Positions 24,552 through 34,102 of a DNA stretch of 64,000 bases are shown here, in pieces. Numbering within the stretch: the stretch's first letter is position 1; the number at the start of each line of letters is the position of its first letter. Under the pieces are notes generated by a model. It was not told the origin of the DNA. It was given only the letters and a program-made list of their open reading frames with translations, and made no database searches. The stretch comes from Shinella zoogloeoides (GTDB taxonomy: Bacteria; Pseudomonadota; Alphaproteobacteria; Rhizobiales; Rhizobiaceae): the NCBI RefSeq assembly GCF_033705735.1, contig NZ_CP131132.1, positions 1 to 64,000 of the forward strand, read 5' to 3'. Made by a program: the position numbers and the translations under genes.

Positions 24552-25511
24552 TCATTCCTTCAGGAGAGCATCGACAACCGGCATCATGGAATTGTCCCAC
24601 CCCTTGAGAACGGCGACTTTGCCAGAAGCTTTCGGCACCACGAAAAGCGGTACTGCTGGAGCACGATCAGGCAGATTTGCCGCCAGCGTCAGCCAAACCT
24701 CGAAGTTCTGGTTGACCTCTTTGTCGAGGTTGGCATCCGGCGACATGTCGAGACCTTGCGTCTGCTGTGCCATCAGATTGTGAAGCGCCTTGACCTTATC
24801 CTGTTGTTTCAGGACACCCCGAATGCCCGGCAACGCATCAAGCTGTGTGGCCTGATCGCCGAGCACGCTCACCGGCACAAAACGGATCGGGTACTTGCCT
24901 GACAACGCCTTATGAGCTGCTTGGCAATACGGGCACCGAGGATCGAAGAACATGACAATGGTGTTCTTCTCGCTCGCCTGCTGACCGGCAGGCGTGTCGG
25001 AAATGCTCGCCAGTGAGGCTAGGCCGGTCAGCAATTGGTTTGCTACATTCAGGTCGGCAATTTCATACCCGGAATCGACCCCTTGCCGGGTAATGGGTTG
25101 CGCCGATGCGATGGCGTTCGGCTGAGCCTGCTGCGTCTGCTGAGTTTGCTGCACCGGTTGCTGCTGTACCGGCTGCTGCTGGTATTGGACCTGCGGAGGC
25201 TGGTAAGGCTGCTGCAACGGGAATTGTTGCGCCTGATACTGAGGTTGCTGTGGATACTGACCCGGCTGCGGATAGAAGCCCGGCTGCTGCCCCGGAAACT
25301 GCGGATACTGGCCCTGCGATTGCTGCGGATATTGGCCCGGCTGAGGCTGGTAGCCGTTCATCATGGGCGGTGCGCTCTGCGGCGCAAACTGCTTCGGTAA
25401 AACAAAGACCCCCAAGCAGGCTACGCCAACGAATGCCGTAGCCCAAATTCCCTGAATGATAATCTTCTGCGTTCCCGAAACGCTTTCCTTCGATGACGTG
25501 GTCTCAGCCAT
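24552..25511 (-). CDS. Membrane-anchored DsbC/G-like thiol protein with Pro/Gln repeats (TrbB-like)
   Basis: A 319-residue protein: membrane anchor (about 17-38), a Pro/Gln/Tyr-rich linker of about 80 residues (48-130) and a thioredoxin-fold domain with the active site FFDPRCPYCQAAH (CPYC at about 193-196). It probably forms or reshuffles disulfides in periplasmic transfer proteins, many of which here carry paired cysteines. IncI plasmids encode a DsbC-like protein, TrbB, between their DotM and DotL homologues, so this is likely the counterpart. The ATG at 25511 is preferred to an upstream one at 25553 because the anchor starts soon after it. Confidence 0.8.
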   Translation of the reverse strand: MAETTSSKESVSGTQKIIIQGIWATAFVGVACLGVFVLPKQFAPQSAPPMMNGYQPQPGQYPQQSQGQYPQFPGQQPGFYPQPGQYPQQPQYQAQQFPLQQPYQPPQVQYQQQPVQQQPVQQTQQTQQAQPNAIASAQPITRQGVDSGYEIADLNVANQLLTGLASLASISDTPAGQQASEKNTIVMFFDPRCPYCQAAHKALSGKYPIRFVPVSVLGDQATQLDALPGIRGVLKQQDKVKALHNLMAQQTQGLDMSPDANLDKEVNQNFEVWLTLAANLPDRAPAVPLFVVPKASGKVAVLKGWDNSMMPVVDALLKE

Positions 25512-25682
25512 GACAATCCCGTTGTTAGAACCCGATAAACCGGTTTTCGCCATCGAGCGAAAGCCATCTACAAATCAACCGTCGCCACCTTAAACGACAA
25601 CGATTTTAGAATCAATTTTTCTATCAAACATTTCCGGGCAGTTGTAAATGTGTCTCGCTTCACGAGACCTCGCGCCGCTGTC

Positions 25683-26018
25683 CTACTGGCTGACGACGCG
25701 CCAAGCGCCCTCGATCATCCGCAGACTCAAGGCCCGAGTATCCTTCGCGCCCGTTTTGACGCGCTCTAGGGTCACATCGGCAAGATAGGTTGCGTCATCC
25801 TGAGACCGGATATTGTCGATTGAAACGATCTTCACAGCCTGAGGCGGGATAACATGCCACTCGGCGGCGGCGGCACCATACGCTTGTACGGCCTCCTGAT
25901 ACTGCTGTGCCATGCGGCTCATCACAGCTCCTTCAATTTCCGCGTGACTCGGCCCCTTATCTCCGCAGCCAGCAAGCAGTCCGCAAATAATCAAAATAGC
26001 TATTCGTTTCATTTGCAT
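25683..26018 (-). CDS. Small lipoprotein of the transfer region
   Basis: A 111-residue lipoprotein: MQMKRIAILIICGLLAGCGDK is a signal peptide with lipobox LAGC. The mature part is a compact alpha/beta domain of unknown type ending TRALSLRMIEGAWRVVSQ, which resembles small domains that occur next to membrane complexes. The ATG at 26018 follows an AGGAGAGGA site. It lies downstream of a rho-independent terminator, so it is expected to have its own promoter or depend on readthrough. Confidence 0.7.
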   Translation of the reverse strand: MQMKRIAILIICGLLAGCGDKGPSHAEIEGAVMSRMAQQYQEAVQAYGAAAAEWHVIPPQAVKIVSIDNIRSQDDATYLADVTLERVKTGAKDTRALSLRMIEGAWRVVSQ

Positions 26019-26049
26019 GTCCTCTCCTGTCCAATGATTCCACCCCAAA

Positions 26050-26083
26050 TAAAAAAGGCACCGGCCTATATGGCAGGTGCCTT
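26050..26083 (-). terminator. Rho-independent terminator
   Basis: On the minus strand AAGGCACC-N12-GGTGCCTT is followed by TTTTATTT. The 8-bp GC-containing stem with a T-run is a standard intrinsic terminator. It ends the transcript of the short gene at 26111-26386 and separates it from the lipoprotein gene. Confidence 0.85.
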
Positions 26084-26110
26084 CCGTCTCTCGCAAGTTG
26101 CAGAATTATT

Positions 26111-26386
26111 TTATGCGGCGTTCCGAGAGTCATTCGCCAGTCGGGCGGCTCTCATCTCTTCCAGAAGCGCCTTTTGCGTCTCGTGAAGAGCACGGGTTTC
26201 CTCCAGCAGATCGACCAGAGTAAGCCTTGCGCATTCGCCTTGGATCAGGAGGTTCGTCAACGTACCTTCTGCCGTTGCATTTCCTTCTACAAGCGTCAGG
26301 CCATTAAAGAGGCTTGCATTATAGAGGTCGCGAACATCCGCAGCACGCATCTGGGGCTTTGGTTTTTTTCCGAAGAATTCCAACAC
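26111..26386 (-). CDS. Small soluble protein of unknown function
   Basis: A 91-residue helical protein with a predicted coiled coil near its C-terminus (LLEETRALHETQKALLEEMRAA). The open frame begins at 26413, but AGGAGG at 26397-26392 is 5 nt from the GTG at 26386, and a promoter -10 region overlaps 26413, so the GTG is the better start. It stands as a monocistronic unit between its own promoter and a terminator, unlike its neighbours. No known family recognised. Confidence 0.6.
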   Translation of the reverse strand: MLEFFGKKPKPQMRAADVRDLYNASLFNGLTLVEGNATAEGTLTNLLIQGECARLTLVDLLEETRALHETQKALLEEMRAARLANDSRNAA

Positions 26387-26414
26387 CTTAACCTCCTGCA
26401 AAAAATTCGACATT

Positions 26415-26440
26415 AATTTCCGTTTCTAAATATATGTCAA
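26415..26440 (-). promoter_or_regulatory. Sigma-70-type promoter for the 91-residue gene
   Basis: On the minus strand TTGACA (26440-26435) is followed after 16 bp by an AATTAA-type -10, with ACGGAAAT just before it. The CGGAAA block recalls the element in the promoters at 59082 and 63509. Confidence 0.5.
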
Positions 26441-26487
26441 ATCCCCAATCATATCAAGGATTTTAGGTCGCTCACGAGTTAAAGTCC

Positions 26488-29097
26488 TCACTCAGCAGCA
26501 GCCAAAAGCGCCCCTGTATTCAAAGTCGCCGCTCGAATGGAATTGTTGCGAAGAGCTGTACGCCTTGCCACACGCAAAGGCTGGTCAATCAAGACACCAA
26601 ACGCCGCCATTGCCAGCTCGCTATCCGTTGCCGACAACCCTGCGCTGGAAATGCTATCCGCGTAGCGCGCCTTCAGCGCATCCTCCAATTGGTCGATCTC
26701 GCGGTTTACCGAGATAGCGCCGCTGCTGCTGTCTAGCGCGGCGAGGCTTTCGACAATTGCAGCATCGAGCTGCCCCTGCGAAACGATGCCGCTTTCCAGC
26801 ATATTTTTCAGGGTTTCAGCCACAACCTCGATAGGCGTATCAGCCTTTGGCTTGCTCCTTCTAAACCGCTCATCGCGGATCACACTTGAAAGCGTCGTAA
26901 GAATATCACGGAGCAGAACCGCAATGCCGTCACGATCCTTATGGTCGAGATATCGCCTCGTCGGATCAGCCTGCGTAAATGACCACTCTTTGATGCCTTC
27001 CGCGCTCAGCTCCTCAAGCATCTTCTCTTGGCGATCACGCTTGCGAATTGCTTCTATCGATTCAGGATCACGAGATTTTACCGGCACAAAATGGTTTAGC
27101 CGCCATTCTGTGACTTCAGGGACCCCACCGGTATAGAAAGCGGTATAGCGGATCGTCCGGCTCTCACCACGTCGAATCCGACCTTCCCGCGTCTGCGTGC
27201 CTACGATCAAATGGAATTGGCCGTCTTGCTGCCCTGCGATGTCGGCATATTTGATCACGTCCTCTTCTTCGTAACTGACCTCATCACTCAAACGGGTGGT
27301 CTTGAAGGCAGCGCGCTGATCAACCTTCATCCCTCTCGAAACAGGGGTCATCACTTTGGATCCCCACCCCCGGATCAGCTTAAATGTGTTGCTGTCTTCG
27401 CCCCCGACGAAACGGCCAATATGCCTCAACGTGGTATTCTGAAGCGTCTCTTGGGCTTCCTGCGGGGAGGCTTTTTCGAGAGAGTCGGGCGTCTGCATAC
27501 CGAACGTGCATGAAACCCCAAAAGAGCGGGCTTGCGCAGCGGCGACAGAAAATCCCTCGACAACATAATATCCGTACTCATCGAAAATGAGCGGATAGGG
27601 CATGTTCGATTTGCTAGGTGATGCGTCCACAATACTGCGGCGGTCGCCCTCAAGCGGCTTATGGAGCAGGTTGCCGAGAACCTGTTTCACAGCCGCAACC
27701 GTGATCTTTCCAAGAGCCGCTGTGCTTGGTGGAGCTTTTTCGAGCGAGGGGATCATTACAAACACTATGCGACGGTTCAGGAAAACGTCGCTCATGTTGA
27801 TTTCACCGACCTGCGCGTTAAACACATGCCCGAAGGAATAGGTCAGCATCGCAGCGGGTTCCGACAGGCTCATCGTCATGTAACCCCACTGTCGGTACAC
27901 CTCGGCACGAGAAGTTTCGTTCGCTTGGTTCTGATCGCCGCCGCCCGTGCCTCCCGCGAGCTTTCGATAGCTTTCTATCATTTCTCGGGAGAGCGCTTCG
28001 ACCTCGTTTTCGCCAGACAGGAGCGCCATCGCAATCTTCGTATCGTTGGCGTCGATCATGGGAGGCGGCTCTTTCGGCATGACCTGGCTATAGCCCGGCA
28101 GATCGAGAAGAACCTGCTCCAAGCTCTGGCAAGCCTGCTTCAACCGAAGAAAATCTTCATGCTTGCCTTCATCCGGCAGGCTGACTACGCGGCCGTGCTT
28201 GTCCCTGAAGCGGCCAAACCATACGAGGTTTTCAACGTTATTAAGCTGGAAAAACTCTGTCAGCAGTCGCGGATTGTAGTCAACATATCCCCGCTCTTGA
28301 AGGAAAGTCAGAGGCCGGGGAAGCGCCTTGTTGAGCTGCATAGCTCGCTGCGCGAACACGCTGTTCGATCCTTCTGCTGGCGGAATGAATGTTTCCATCA
28401 GCGTGCTTTTCTGGTCAGATGACCCCATCGAAAAGGGGTTGAAAGTGTTGGTCAACTTGACTTCGGAATGGCCGTAAAAATCCTTCGCGCCCATCATGAA
28501 GTTGAGGGTGAGAAAGTCCTCATCCCTACCGAAAAGGCGGGTGATTTTCTTCAGTGAGTTGAGGGTATCGGCCGATGCCTTACCGTCAACCATAATCGCA
28601 CCGCTGTTCAGGCAAAGGGCATTGAACACAAGTCCAAATATCTCTTCGGACTTACCGGAACCGGTGCCGCCAAGAACCATTCTGTGGGTCTGGATGTCTT
28701 TCGCGGCAGACCACACCTCCTGACCAGAGTACGCCCCCCGGCCTACTCCGTGGTAAATGACGCCAGCGCCAACGTCGCCTGTAGACTTGTCTTTGAAGCC
28801 CTTTTTGCCGAGGTCCATCGGAACCCGGTAAGGGGCATCCCACAACTTACGGGCATAGCTCCCCTGTGACAGAGCGAGGAATACCGCGCCAATCGCCAGA
28901 AGTTCCGGCCAGAATGGTGCCCAAGACAAGAGCAGAGCTATGACAGCCAAGCCAAAATAGGGCTTGAGAACGTCAGCGGGATCGTTGTGGCAATCCTTCA
29001 CCCATTCGGTGAGGCTTTTCCTCCTTTCGCGCCGGGAGGATAAGCGAACAACGTCTGTATGCTCGACGCCTTCAAACTCTCTCGTGCGCTTCGCCAT
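26488..29097 (-). CDS. dotL: DotL/IcmO/TrbC-type coupling ATPase
   Basis: An 869-residue type IV coupling protein that would select the DNA-relaxase complex and feed it to the channel. Two membrane helices (about 47-77) are followed by the RecA-like ATPase with Walker A GGTGSGKSEE (143-150), AIMVDGKASAD, and Walker B YPLIFDEYGYYV. MVLGGTGSGKSEEIFGLVFNAL and the C-terminal FKTTRLSDEVSYEEEDV resemble DotL/TrbC rather than TraG/VirD4. It directly follows dotA (4-nt gap). Confidence 0.9.
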   Translation of the reverse strand: MAKRTREFEGVEHTDVVRLSSRRERRKSLTEWVKDCHNDPADVLKPYFGLAVIALLLSWAPFWPELLAIGAVFLALSQGSYARKLWDAPYRVPMDLGKKGFKDKSTGDVGAGVIYHGVGRGAYSGQEVWSAAKDIQTHRMVLGGTGSGKSEEIFGLVFNALCLNSGAIMVDGKASADTLNSLKKITRLFGRDEDFLTLNFMMGAKDFYGHSEVKLTNTFNPFSMGSSDQKSTLMETFIPPAEGSNSVFAQRAMQLNKALPRPLTFLQERGYVDYNPRLLTEFFQLNNVENLVWFGRFRDKHGRVVSLPDEGKHEDFLRLKQACQSLEQVLLDLPGYSQVMPKEPPPMIDANDTKIAMALLSGENEVEALSREMIESYRKLAGGTGGGDQNQANETSRAEVYRQWGYMTMSLSEPAAMLTYSFGHVFNAQVGEINMSDVFLNRRIVFVMIPSLEKAPPSTAALGKITVAAVKQVLGNLLHKPLEGDRRSIVDASPSKSNMPYPLIFDEYGYYVVEGFSVAAAQARSFGVSCTFGMQTPDSLEKASPQEAQETLQNTTLRHIGRFVGGEDSNTFKLIRGWGSKVMTPVSRGMKVDQRAAFKTTRLSDEVSYEEEDVIKYADIAGQQDGQFHLIVGTQTREGRIRRGESRTIRYTAFYTGGVPEVTEWRLNHFVPVKSRDPESIEAIRKRDRQEKMLEELSAEGIKEWSFTQADPTRRYLDHKDRDGIAVLLRDILTTLSSVIRDERFRRSKPKADTPIEVVAETLKNMLESGIVSQGQLDAAIVESLAALDSSSGAISVNREIDQLEDALKARYADSISSAGLSATDSELAMAAFGVLIDQPLRVARRTALRNNSIRAATLNTGALLAAAE

Positions 29098-29101
29098 TCA
29101 A

Positions 29102-31480
29102 CTACTTCCCTGTGCCACCAAGGCGACGGGGCGGATTGCTCCCTCCGTTGCCAAGGCCCCCGCGAGGCTGGTTCCGCATCCGGGCAATCTGACTGCCAGT
29201 TCCGGCCAACGACCCACGCCCGCCGATGGCAATCTGCGATGCTGCCGCAGCAGCAGGATTTCCAAGCATCCCTTCGCCGCGCTGCGCTTGCGATCCGAGG
29301 AACCGGCTCATACCTGCCTCGACGCCATCCATCACGGCATCCCCAACGCCGTCGATCAGGCCGCAGCAGATGGAAACCAGCGCTACCGCCGCCGAGGCGT
29401 AGATCATGAACCCGCCGATTGCCAACGCGATATTGCCCAACTGCCCCCCGGCGCTGACCGGTCCAGCATAAGCCATGGCCGCATATGCGTTTCGTGTGAG
29501 GATGTTGAGGAAATCCAGCCCCACGCGCATGAGCATCATGCAGAAGATAAGTCCGATGATGATGAGAGCCGGGCGCACCAGCAATGCCAGCAGCACCATC
29601 AACGCTCGCGCGATGCTCGTCCCCTGCAAACCACCTTGCCGGTTTGGGTAGAACATTTGCATCAGCCAGAACGGCGCTGTGATGATCGTCTGTACCGCCA
29701 AGATCAACCACGAGAGTGCGGCGAGAAAGAAGTAGATCAGCGGCATGTACGGCACGACCACAGCCAGCAGAAAGCCGATGGCGACCAATAGCCAGCCGAG
29801 GGGACCCACCATTTCAAGCAGCTTTCCTCCGATATACGCCAGTGGGTTCACCATCCCCACCGCCGATTCCGACGCAATTTCACCAGCTTTGGCAGCAGCG
29901 ACGAGAGCGCCGCCGGCACCGAGCATCGCACCGCCCGTCGTTTGCAGTTGCGGGATAGGATCGGCCCAACCTTCTCCGTTCAGAGAGTTGCCTTCATTGT
30001 TCTGGCCCATCATGCCGAGCACCCAATCGGTCAGACGGCCCCAACCCATACCCGCACCGCGAATAGCCGCGATATCAGACGAGTTCGTCCCCAATCCGCT
30101 ATCTCGGTTTGCGTTGTTCAAGAATGTGCCCGACATCTGATCGAGGTTGGCCATGTCCGACGAATACTGCTTGAAGAAGACTTCCAGTTCATTTGAACAC
30201 GTTGATTTCCAGAAGGCCCACGAGCTGGAGACCACGCAGCCCCAAGCTGCCGCCAGATCGCGCGAGGCAGGAGTAGCAGAAACGGATATCCCCTTGCGGA
30301 TGCCGTCGCGGGCAGAGGTCGCATTCACGAGAATACGCTGGTAGAGGACCGCATAGAACCAGCCGTTTCGATTAGAAGCAGACATTGCCTGCGCAGTTGT
30401 CTGGCGCAGCTCCGGTTCAGATTGCTGAAACTGAGTGTTGATGGCTTGCTTAGCCGCCGCCACAACCGTCGAGATAGACTGCCCAATAGCGTCCACTTCT
30501 GCCGGGCCGCGCTTCCGCATGCCATCTGCAGGGTACAGTATGTCAGTCAACCTCTGCGCTTCGGTATCGAGCGACGAGAGGATTGCATCGGCACCGGCCT
30601 TACCTGTTCGGGCAGCATATTTGCTGATTGTGCTGGCGATCTGGTTCTGGATGGCCATGTTGGAAGGATCAGCGTTCGCGTTCGCCTGAGCGTTCGGCAC
30701 CGATTTTTCAATGGAATAGGTAGCCGTAACGCCGCCGCAAAGCCCAATGCTGTCATTCAGCGAAGCAGGAGCTTTGAAGTAGATGCTCCGTTGCGCAAAT
30801 CCTTCTTGGGTGTCTCGTACCTCTGCCCCCGAAACAGGAGTAATCTGGCCGTTCGTCGTTGCCATACTGGCAAGACTTTTATTCAGCGAACGTTTGCAAA
30901 GCTCGCCGCCCACCCGCGCCTGCAACGCTTGGGTTATAGCAGTCCGCAGATCAGATTCGGTGCCATCCCCCCCGTCACTCCACCAGCCGCTCTCATTCAG
31001 GTTCGTGAACGTCTTGTTGACGGCATTGGCACTTGCCATTTTATCGCCAGCGATGCGCCACATCGAGTCCCCGAGGCCAGACGACCATACGGCCACCTGC
31101 ATCGTGCCTATTTGCAACGCGCTGTATCCGTTGAAGGCCGGGAAGCAGAGGATCGCGCCCAAACCGGCTAAAACAAGCGTCCAGCTTGGGTTCATTGAAC
31201 GACCACCGGCCTCGCCATCATTTGCCGTATCTTTAAGGGCCGCGAATATGAGGTAGGTGGCAACGACAGCGATGACAGCCAGCATCGCCCAATTCAATGT
31301 TGTGACGAGCTGCGCCAGAATATCGTTGGTGTTATCGCAGCTACCGCCAGACGGAGCCGCTTGACCACCCGGCACCCATAGGTAATCGAACGTGCAGCCA
31401 AGAATTCGCCGAAGGAATACGAGGCCCGCACTATAATCTTCGGGAGTGAAAAGCTCTGTAATATCCGGCCGCTCAGCCAT
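29102..31480 (-). CDS. dotA: DotA/TraY-type polytopic membrane protein
   Basis: A 792-residue inner-membrane protein with the DotA/TraY plan: two helices near the N-terminus (about 72-92 and 118-140), a large periplasmic domain of roughly 380 residues with several cysteines (including WGCVVSSSWAFWKSTC), then a cluster of hydrophobic helices around 555-700 containing VGPLGWLLVAIGFLLAVVVPYMPLIYF, which is characteristic of the family. The C-terminal tail is Gly/Arg-rich and cytosolic. In IncI plasmids TraY is needed for transfer and takes part in exclusion specificity. Confidence 0.85.
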   Translation of the reverse strand: MAERPDITELFTPEDYSAGLVFLRRILGCTFDYLWVPGGQAAPSGGSCDNTNDILAQLVTTLNWAMLAVIAVVATYLIFAALKDTANDGEAGGRSMNPSWTLVLAGLGAILCFPAFNGYSALQIGTMQVAVWSSGLGDSMWRIAGDKMASANAVNKTFTNLNESGWWSDGGDGTESDLRTAITQALQARVGGELCKRSLNKSLASMATTNGQITPVSGAEVRDTQEGFAQRSIYFKAPASLNDSIGLCGGVTATYSIEKSVPNAQANANADPSNMAIQNQIASTISKYAARTGKAGADAILSSLDTEAQRLTDILYPADGMRKRGPAEVDAIGQSISTVVAAAKQAINTQFQQSEPELRQTTAQAMSASNRNGWFYAVLYQRILVNATSARDGIRKGISVSATPASRDLAAAWGCVVSSSWAFWKSTCSNELEVFFKQYSSDMANLDQMSGTFLNNANRDSGLGTNSSDIAAIRGAGMGWGRLTDWVLGMMGQNNEGNSLNGEGWADPIPQLQTTGGAMLGAGGALVAAAKAGEIASESAVGMVNPLAYIGGKLLEMVGPLGWLLVAIGFLLAVVVPYMPLIYFFLAALSWLILAVQTIITAPFWLMQMFYPNRQGGLQGTSIARALMVLLALLVRPALIIIGLIFCMMLMRVGLDFLNILTRNAYAAMAYAGPVSAGGQLGNIALAIGGFMIYASAAVALVSICCGLIDGVGDAVMDGVEAGMSRFLGSQAQRGEGMLGNPAAAAASQIAIGGRGSLAGTGSQIARMRNQPRGGLGNGGSNPPRRLGGTGK

Positions 31481-31497
31481 TGTGTCCCCCTAAGACG

Positions 31498-32997
31498 TTA
31501 AATACTCATACGTGGTGTGGCCGCATTTCTAGGCTCAGCCGGGCGCGCTCGTGTCTTGCTATCAAGGTCAGACCTACTTGCCTGCACCACGGCCCTCATA
31601 TTCGACATGAAGGTAGCAAGCTCGTCGCCAGTAGGCGTCAAACTTGGGGAACCGACGCTTGAAAGCGATCCCCCCATCTGTTCCATTGATTGCGTAGCCG
31701 CCACGTGGGCCTCAAATGCCCGCGCAAATATCTCTGCTGGTTCGGTCAGGTACGCCGCATACTGCGGAGAGATAAGGCCCTTTTCTTCCAGCGCCGAGAC
31801 AATCCTTCTGGTGGATTGCGCGAATTTATGGGAGCGAACCTTTTCCAAGATAAAGTCTTTATCGCCAACATTGTGTATCTGGTGACCGATCTCGTGAATC
31901 AGGGCACCGGGCCGCGTCGGCACAATGTGAATTGCGTGAAGCTGAATATCTTCGTTGGCTCGATAAAGCGTTGCCGATCCACGGTCCAAGCCACCGGCCC
32001 GGCCCATATCAGGGGCAAAGAAAAACTTCACGGTTTCATCGCCGAAAAGGCGATCTCTCGGCATTCCAAAGGCTTTCGCCGCTGCCGACAGCGCTTGAGT
32101 AATACGTGCCTTGGCGTCAGTGGCAAGATCGAGCGACAATCCCTGTTGGACGGTAAAGGTGTTCGGGCCGAGATCGGGCGCACCCTTCGGCTGGAATTTC
32201 GCTCCATCATAGGCACGATAACTAATCCGTTCGCCCGCAGCCTCCACGAGCCGCCCGCGCAGCGATGAGGCAAGATCAACCTCCGCAAGACCGGTGGCAT
32301 TGATAACCGAAACCTCGCGCGCAATGGCTTCCACCATTGCCTTGATTGACGTGTCGGCCGCGATCTGCGCCTCGCGCCCACCCGCATCCCATTCCATCAG
32401 GCTATCGAGCTTCTCTTGCCATCCATGCCGACCGGTAGAGACAGCTAGCAGAACCGTTCCCCATGTCTCGGCCGCGCGTAAAGGACCAACCTTGGCTACT
32501 AAGCGGTCATAAACCCCGAACGCGTCCCCCTCAAATGGCAGTTGCTTGGCGGCAGCGGCTCTTGCACCCATCACCGCATATGCATGCTGGATTGAACGGT
32601 TTATATGCTGCAAGAGGGGAACCGGCGCGTCGGCCGCAAAAGCGTTCAGCACCGCATCTGTGACCTCGCGGGAGGATCGAGCGGGAGGCGCAATGTTCGT
32701 TGGCGCCCGTGCTGTAACGCTCAGTGCCCCCATAATGCGCCCCTTGTCAAAGAATGCTTCCAGCCGGGTCACGACATCATTTAGCGAGCGCACATCGTTC
32801 ATATGCTCATAGATCGCTGGGCGGCCATCGTTACCGCTCTGGATCATCGCCCATCTGCCTTCGTATGCCTTCTCAACAGCCGCAGGGCTAGGCTTATGCG
32901 CTAGCTCCAATCGGAGAAGATAGCGGCCCCCGCTCTGCCTCAAGGAAAGCGAGATGCCGGGGCCGAAATCGAACCACTTTTTCGCGTTCTGGTCCAT
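31498..32997 (-). CDS. Zinc-protease-like protein (HEIGH motif) in the transfer operon
   Basis: A 499-residue soluble protein without signal peptide. A gluzincin-type zinc motif HEIGHQIHN lies at about 368-376, and 50 residues later TEPAEIFARAFEAHV offers a third (Glu) ligand, as in several metallopeptidase-like domains of large polyvalent proteins carried by phages and conjugative elements. The N-terminal 300 residues are not recognised. It sits immediately before dotA in the same operon. It may be a protease delivered to or acting in the recipient, or a maturation enzyme; this is inference. Confidence 0.7.
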   Translation of the reverse strand: MDQNAKKWFDFGPGISLSLRQSGGRYLLRLELAHKPSPAAVEKAYEGRWAMIQSGNDGRPAIYEHMNDVRSLNDVVTRLEAFFDKGRIMGALSVTARAPTNIAPPARSSREVTDAVLNAFAADAPVPLLQHINRSIQHAYAVMGARAAAAKQLPFEGDAFGVYDRLVAKVGPLRAAETWGTVLLAVSTGRHGWQEKLDSLMEWDAGGREAQIAADTSIKAMVEAIAREVSVINATGLAEVDLASSLRGRLVEAAGERISYRAYDGAKFQPKGAPDLGPNTFTVQQGLSLDLATDAKARITQALSAAAKAFGMPRDRLFGDETVKFFFAPDMGRAGGLDRGSATLYRANEDIQLHAIHIVPTRPGALIHEIGHQIHNVGDKDFILEKVRSHKFAQSTRRIVSALEEKGLISPQYAAYLTEPAEIFARAFEAHVAATQSMEQMGGSLSSVGSPSLTPTGDELATFMSNMRAVVQASRSDLDSKTRARPAEPRNAATPRMSI

Positions 32998-33003
32998 CTC
33001 TCC

Positions 33004-33687
33004 TCACCTTTCATCGAAGCTGAACGGGTTGATCCCAAATCCTATGTCGCTAACGCGCCCGACCAATTCCTGCTCGTTTATGACGCCTGCCGGGGCAAAC
33101 TTCGTTCCATCGTGCTTGACGAGGCAACATTTATCGAACTTCAGCTTCTCGCCGTTCTTGTCCTGTGCCTGCAACAAGGCACACGCCTCCATCTGAATCT
33201 CACCGGCCTTTTCTTTGCCGAAGGCCAGAGTGACCCGATAACCTGGCTGCACTGCCCCCTTCGGTTTCGGGGCTATAACGAAAAGCCAGAGTCCCGAATC
33301 CGGCCCATCACCTTTGAACCAAAGGACGCTGCGGCCGGGAGGAATAGCGTCACAGCCAATTCGCGCAATATACTCGCCGATTGGCATGCCGCCCGGCTCA
33401 CCATCGATGAACGCCTCTTTTTCCGCTGCATATGCAGCATTCTTGAGGGTGATGTTCAGTGAGGTAGATTCCTCAACTGACAGCCTTTTCACCTGCGGCG
33501 AAGCCTCTTGCTTCGGCGTGGCGGCAACAGAAGGCTGCTCGAACGACGTTTCGCGCTCCGATCGCTCGAATTCCCCGATCTCATCCTCATCCGAGAACCC
33601 GACCTGATCTTTCGCCTGCTTCTCGATCATTGCAGCGCTCGGAGCATCGTCGTCATCTTCCACACTCGAATACGCATCAACCGTCAT
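33004..33687 (-). CDS. Acidic-tailed soluble protein, unknown function
   Basis: A 227-residue protein whose first 60 residues are strongly acidic and low in complexity, followed by a compact domain (about 95-225) with GRSVLWFKGDGPDSGLWLFVIAP and several cysteines. No signal peptide. The ATG at 33687 overlaps the previous gene by 11 nt; the reading frame is open further upstream, but only within that gene. Possible single-strand-DNA or partner-binding role is speculation. Confidence 0.6.
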   Translation of the reverse strand: MTVDAYSSVEDDDDAPSAAMIEKQAKDQVGFSDEDEIGEFERSERETSFEQPSVAATPKQEASPQVKRLSVEESTSLNITLKNAAYAAEKEAFIDGEPGGMPIGEYIARIGCDAIPPGRSVLWFKGDGPDSGLWLFVIAPKPKGAVQPGYRVTLAFGKEKAGEIQMEACALLQAQDKNGEKLKFDKCCLVKHDGTKFAPAGVINEQELVGRVSDIGFGINPFSFDER

Positions 33688-34102
33688 AGTCGCTCTCCGC
33701 ATGTTTCGATCCGCTCGATGCAAGTCGCTCGTCAGCCAGCCTCTCCACGGCTTCCTGAATCTGCTTGGCGGCATAGAGCATCTTCGGCATTCGGCTGATC
33801 CGACCTAACGCCTCATTGATCGCCGCCTTCATCCTGTCTGGATTGAGCTGCACATCAGATTTGCGTCGAGCCTCTTCGTGCTTCGCCGCCGTTGCCAGCT
33901 CTGAAACGTAGATGTCCCGTGCAGCCGAGGGGCGCGAGGGATCATCTACCTCATAGGTAATTTCGATGTCGCCATCGCCGACCTCGAAATCCTGATCATC
34001 GAAATAGCCGTCGCTATCCGGGACAGCCACATCAACGTCTACTGTCGCTATCTCGTGGCTATCGTTGTGATCTGCGCGTTCGGCTGGCTTATTTCCTGTC
34101 AA
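33677..34102 (-). CDS. Acidic small protein, unknown function
   Basis: A 141-residue protein with an acidic first half (DVDVAVPDSDGYFDDQDFEVGDG is typical of its composition) and a helical second half (MKAAINEALGRISRMPKMLYAAKQIQEAVERLADERL). Overlaps both neighbours, so it is translated within the operon. No family recognised. Confidence 0.6.
   Translation of the reverse strand: MTGNKPAERADHNDSHEIATVDVDVAVPDSDGYFDDQDFEVGDGDIEITYEVDDPSRPSAARDIYVSELATAAKHEEARRKSDVQLNPDRMKAAINEALGRISRMPKMLYAAKQIQEAVERLADERLASSGSKHAESDYDG

Noticed and set aside
25063..25446. Repetitive Ala/Gly-rich frames opposite and out of frame with the Pro/Gln linker
   Set aside because: They are alternative readings of the repetitive linker DNA of the DsbC/G-like gene.
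27661..28422. 253-codon plus-strand frame inside dotL
   Set aside because: Antisense to the coupling protein ATPase domain; His/Arg-rich shadow.
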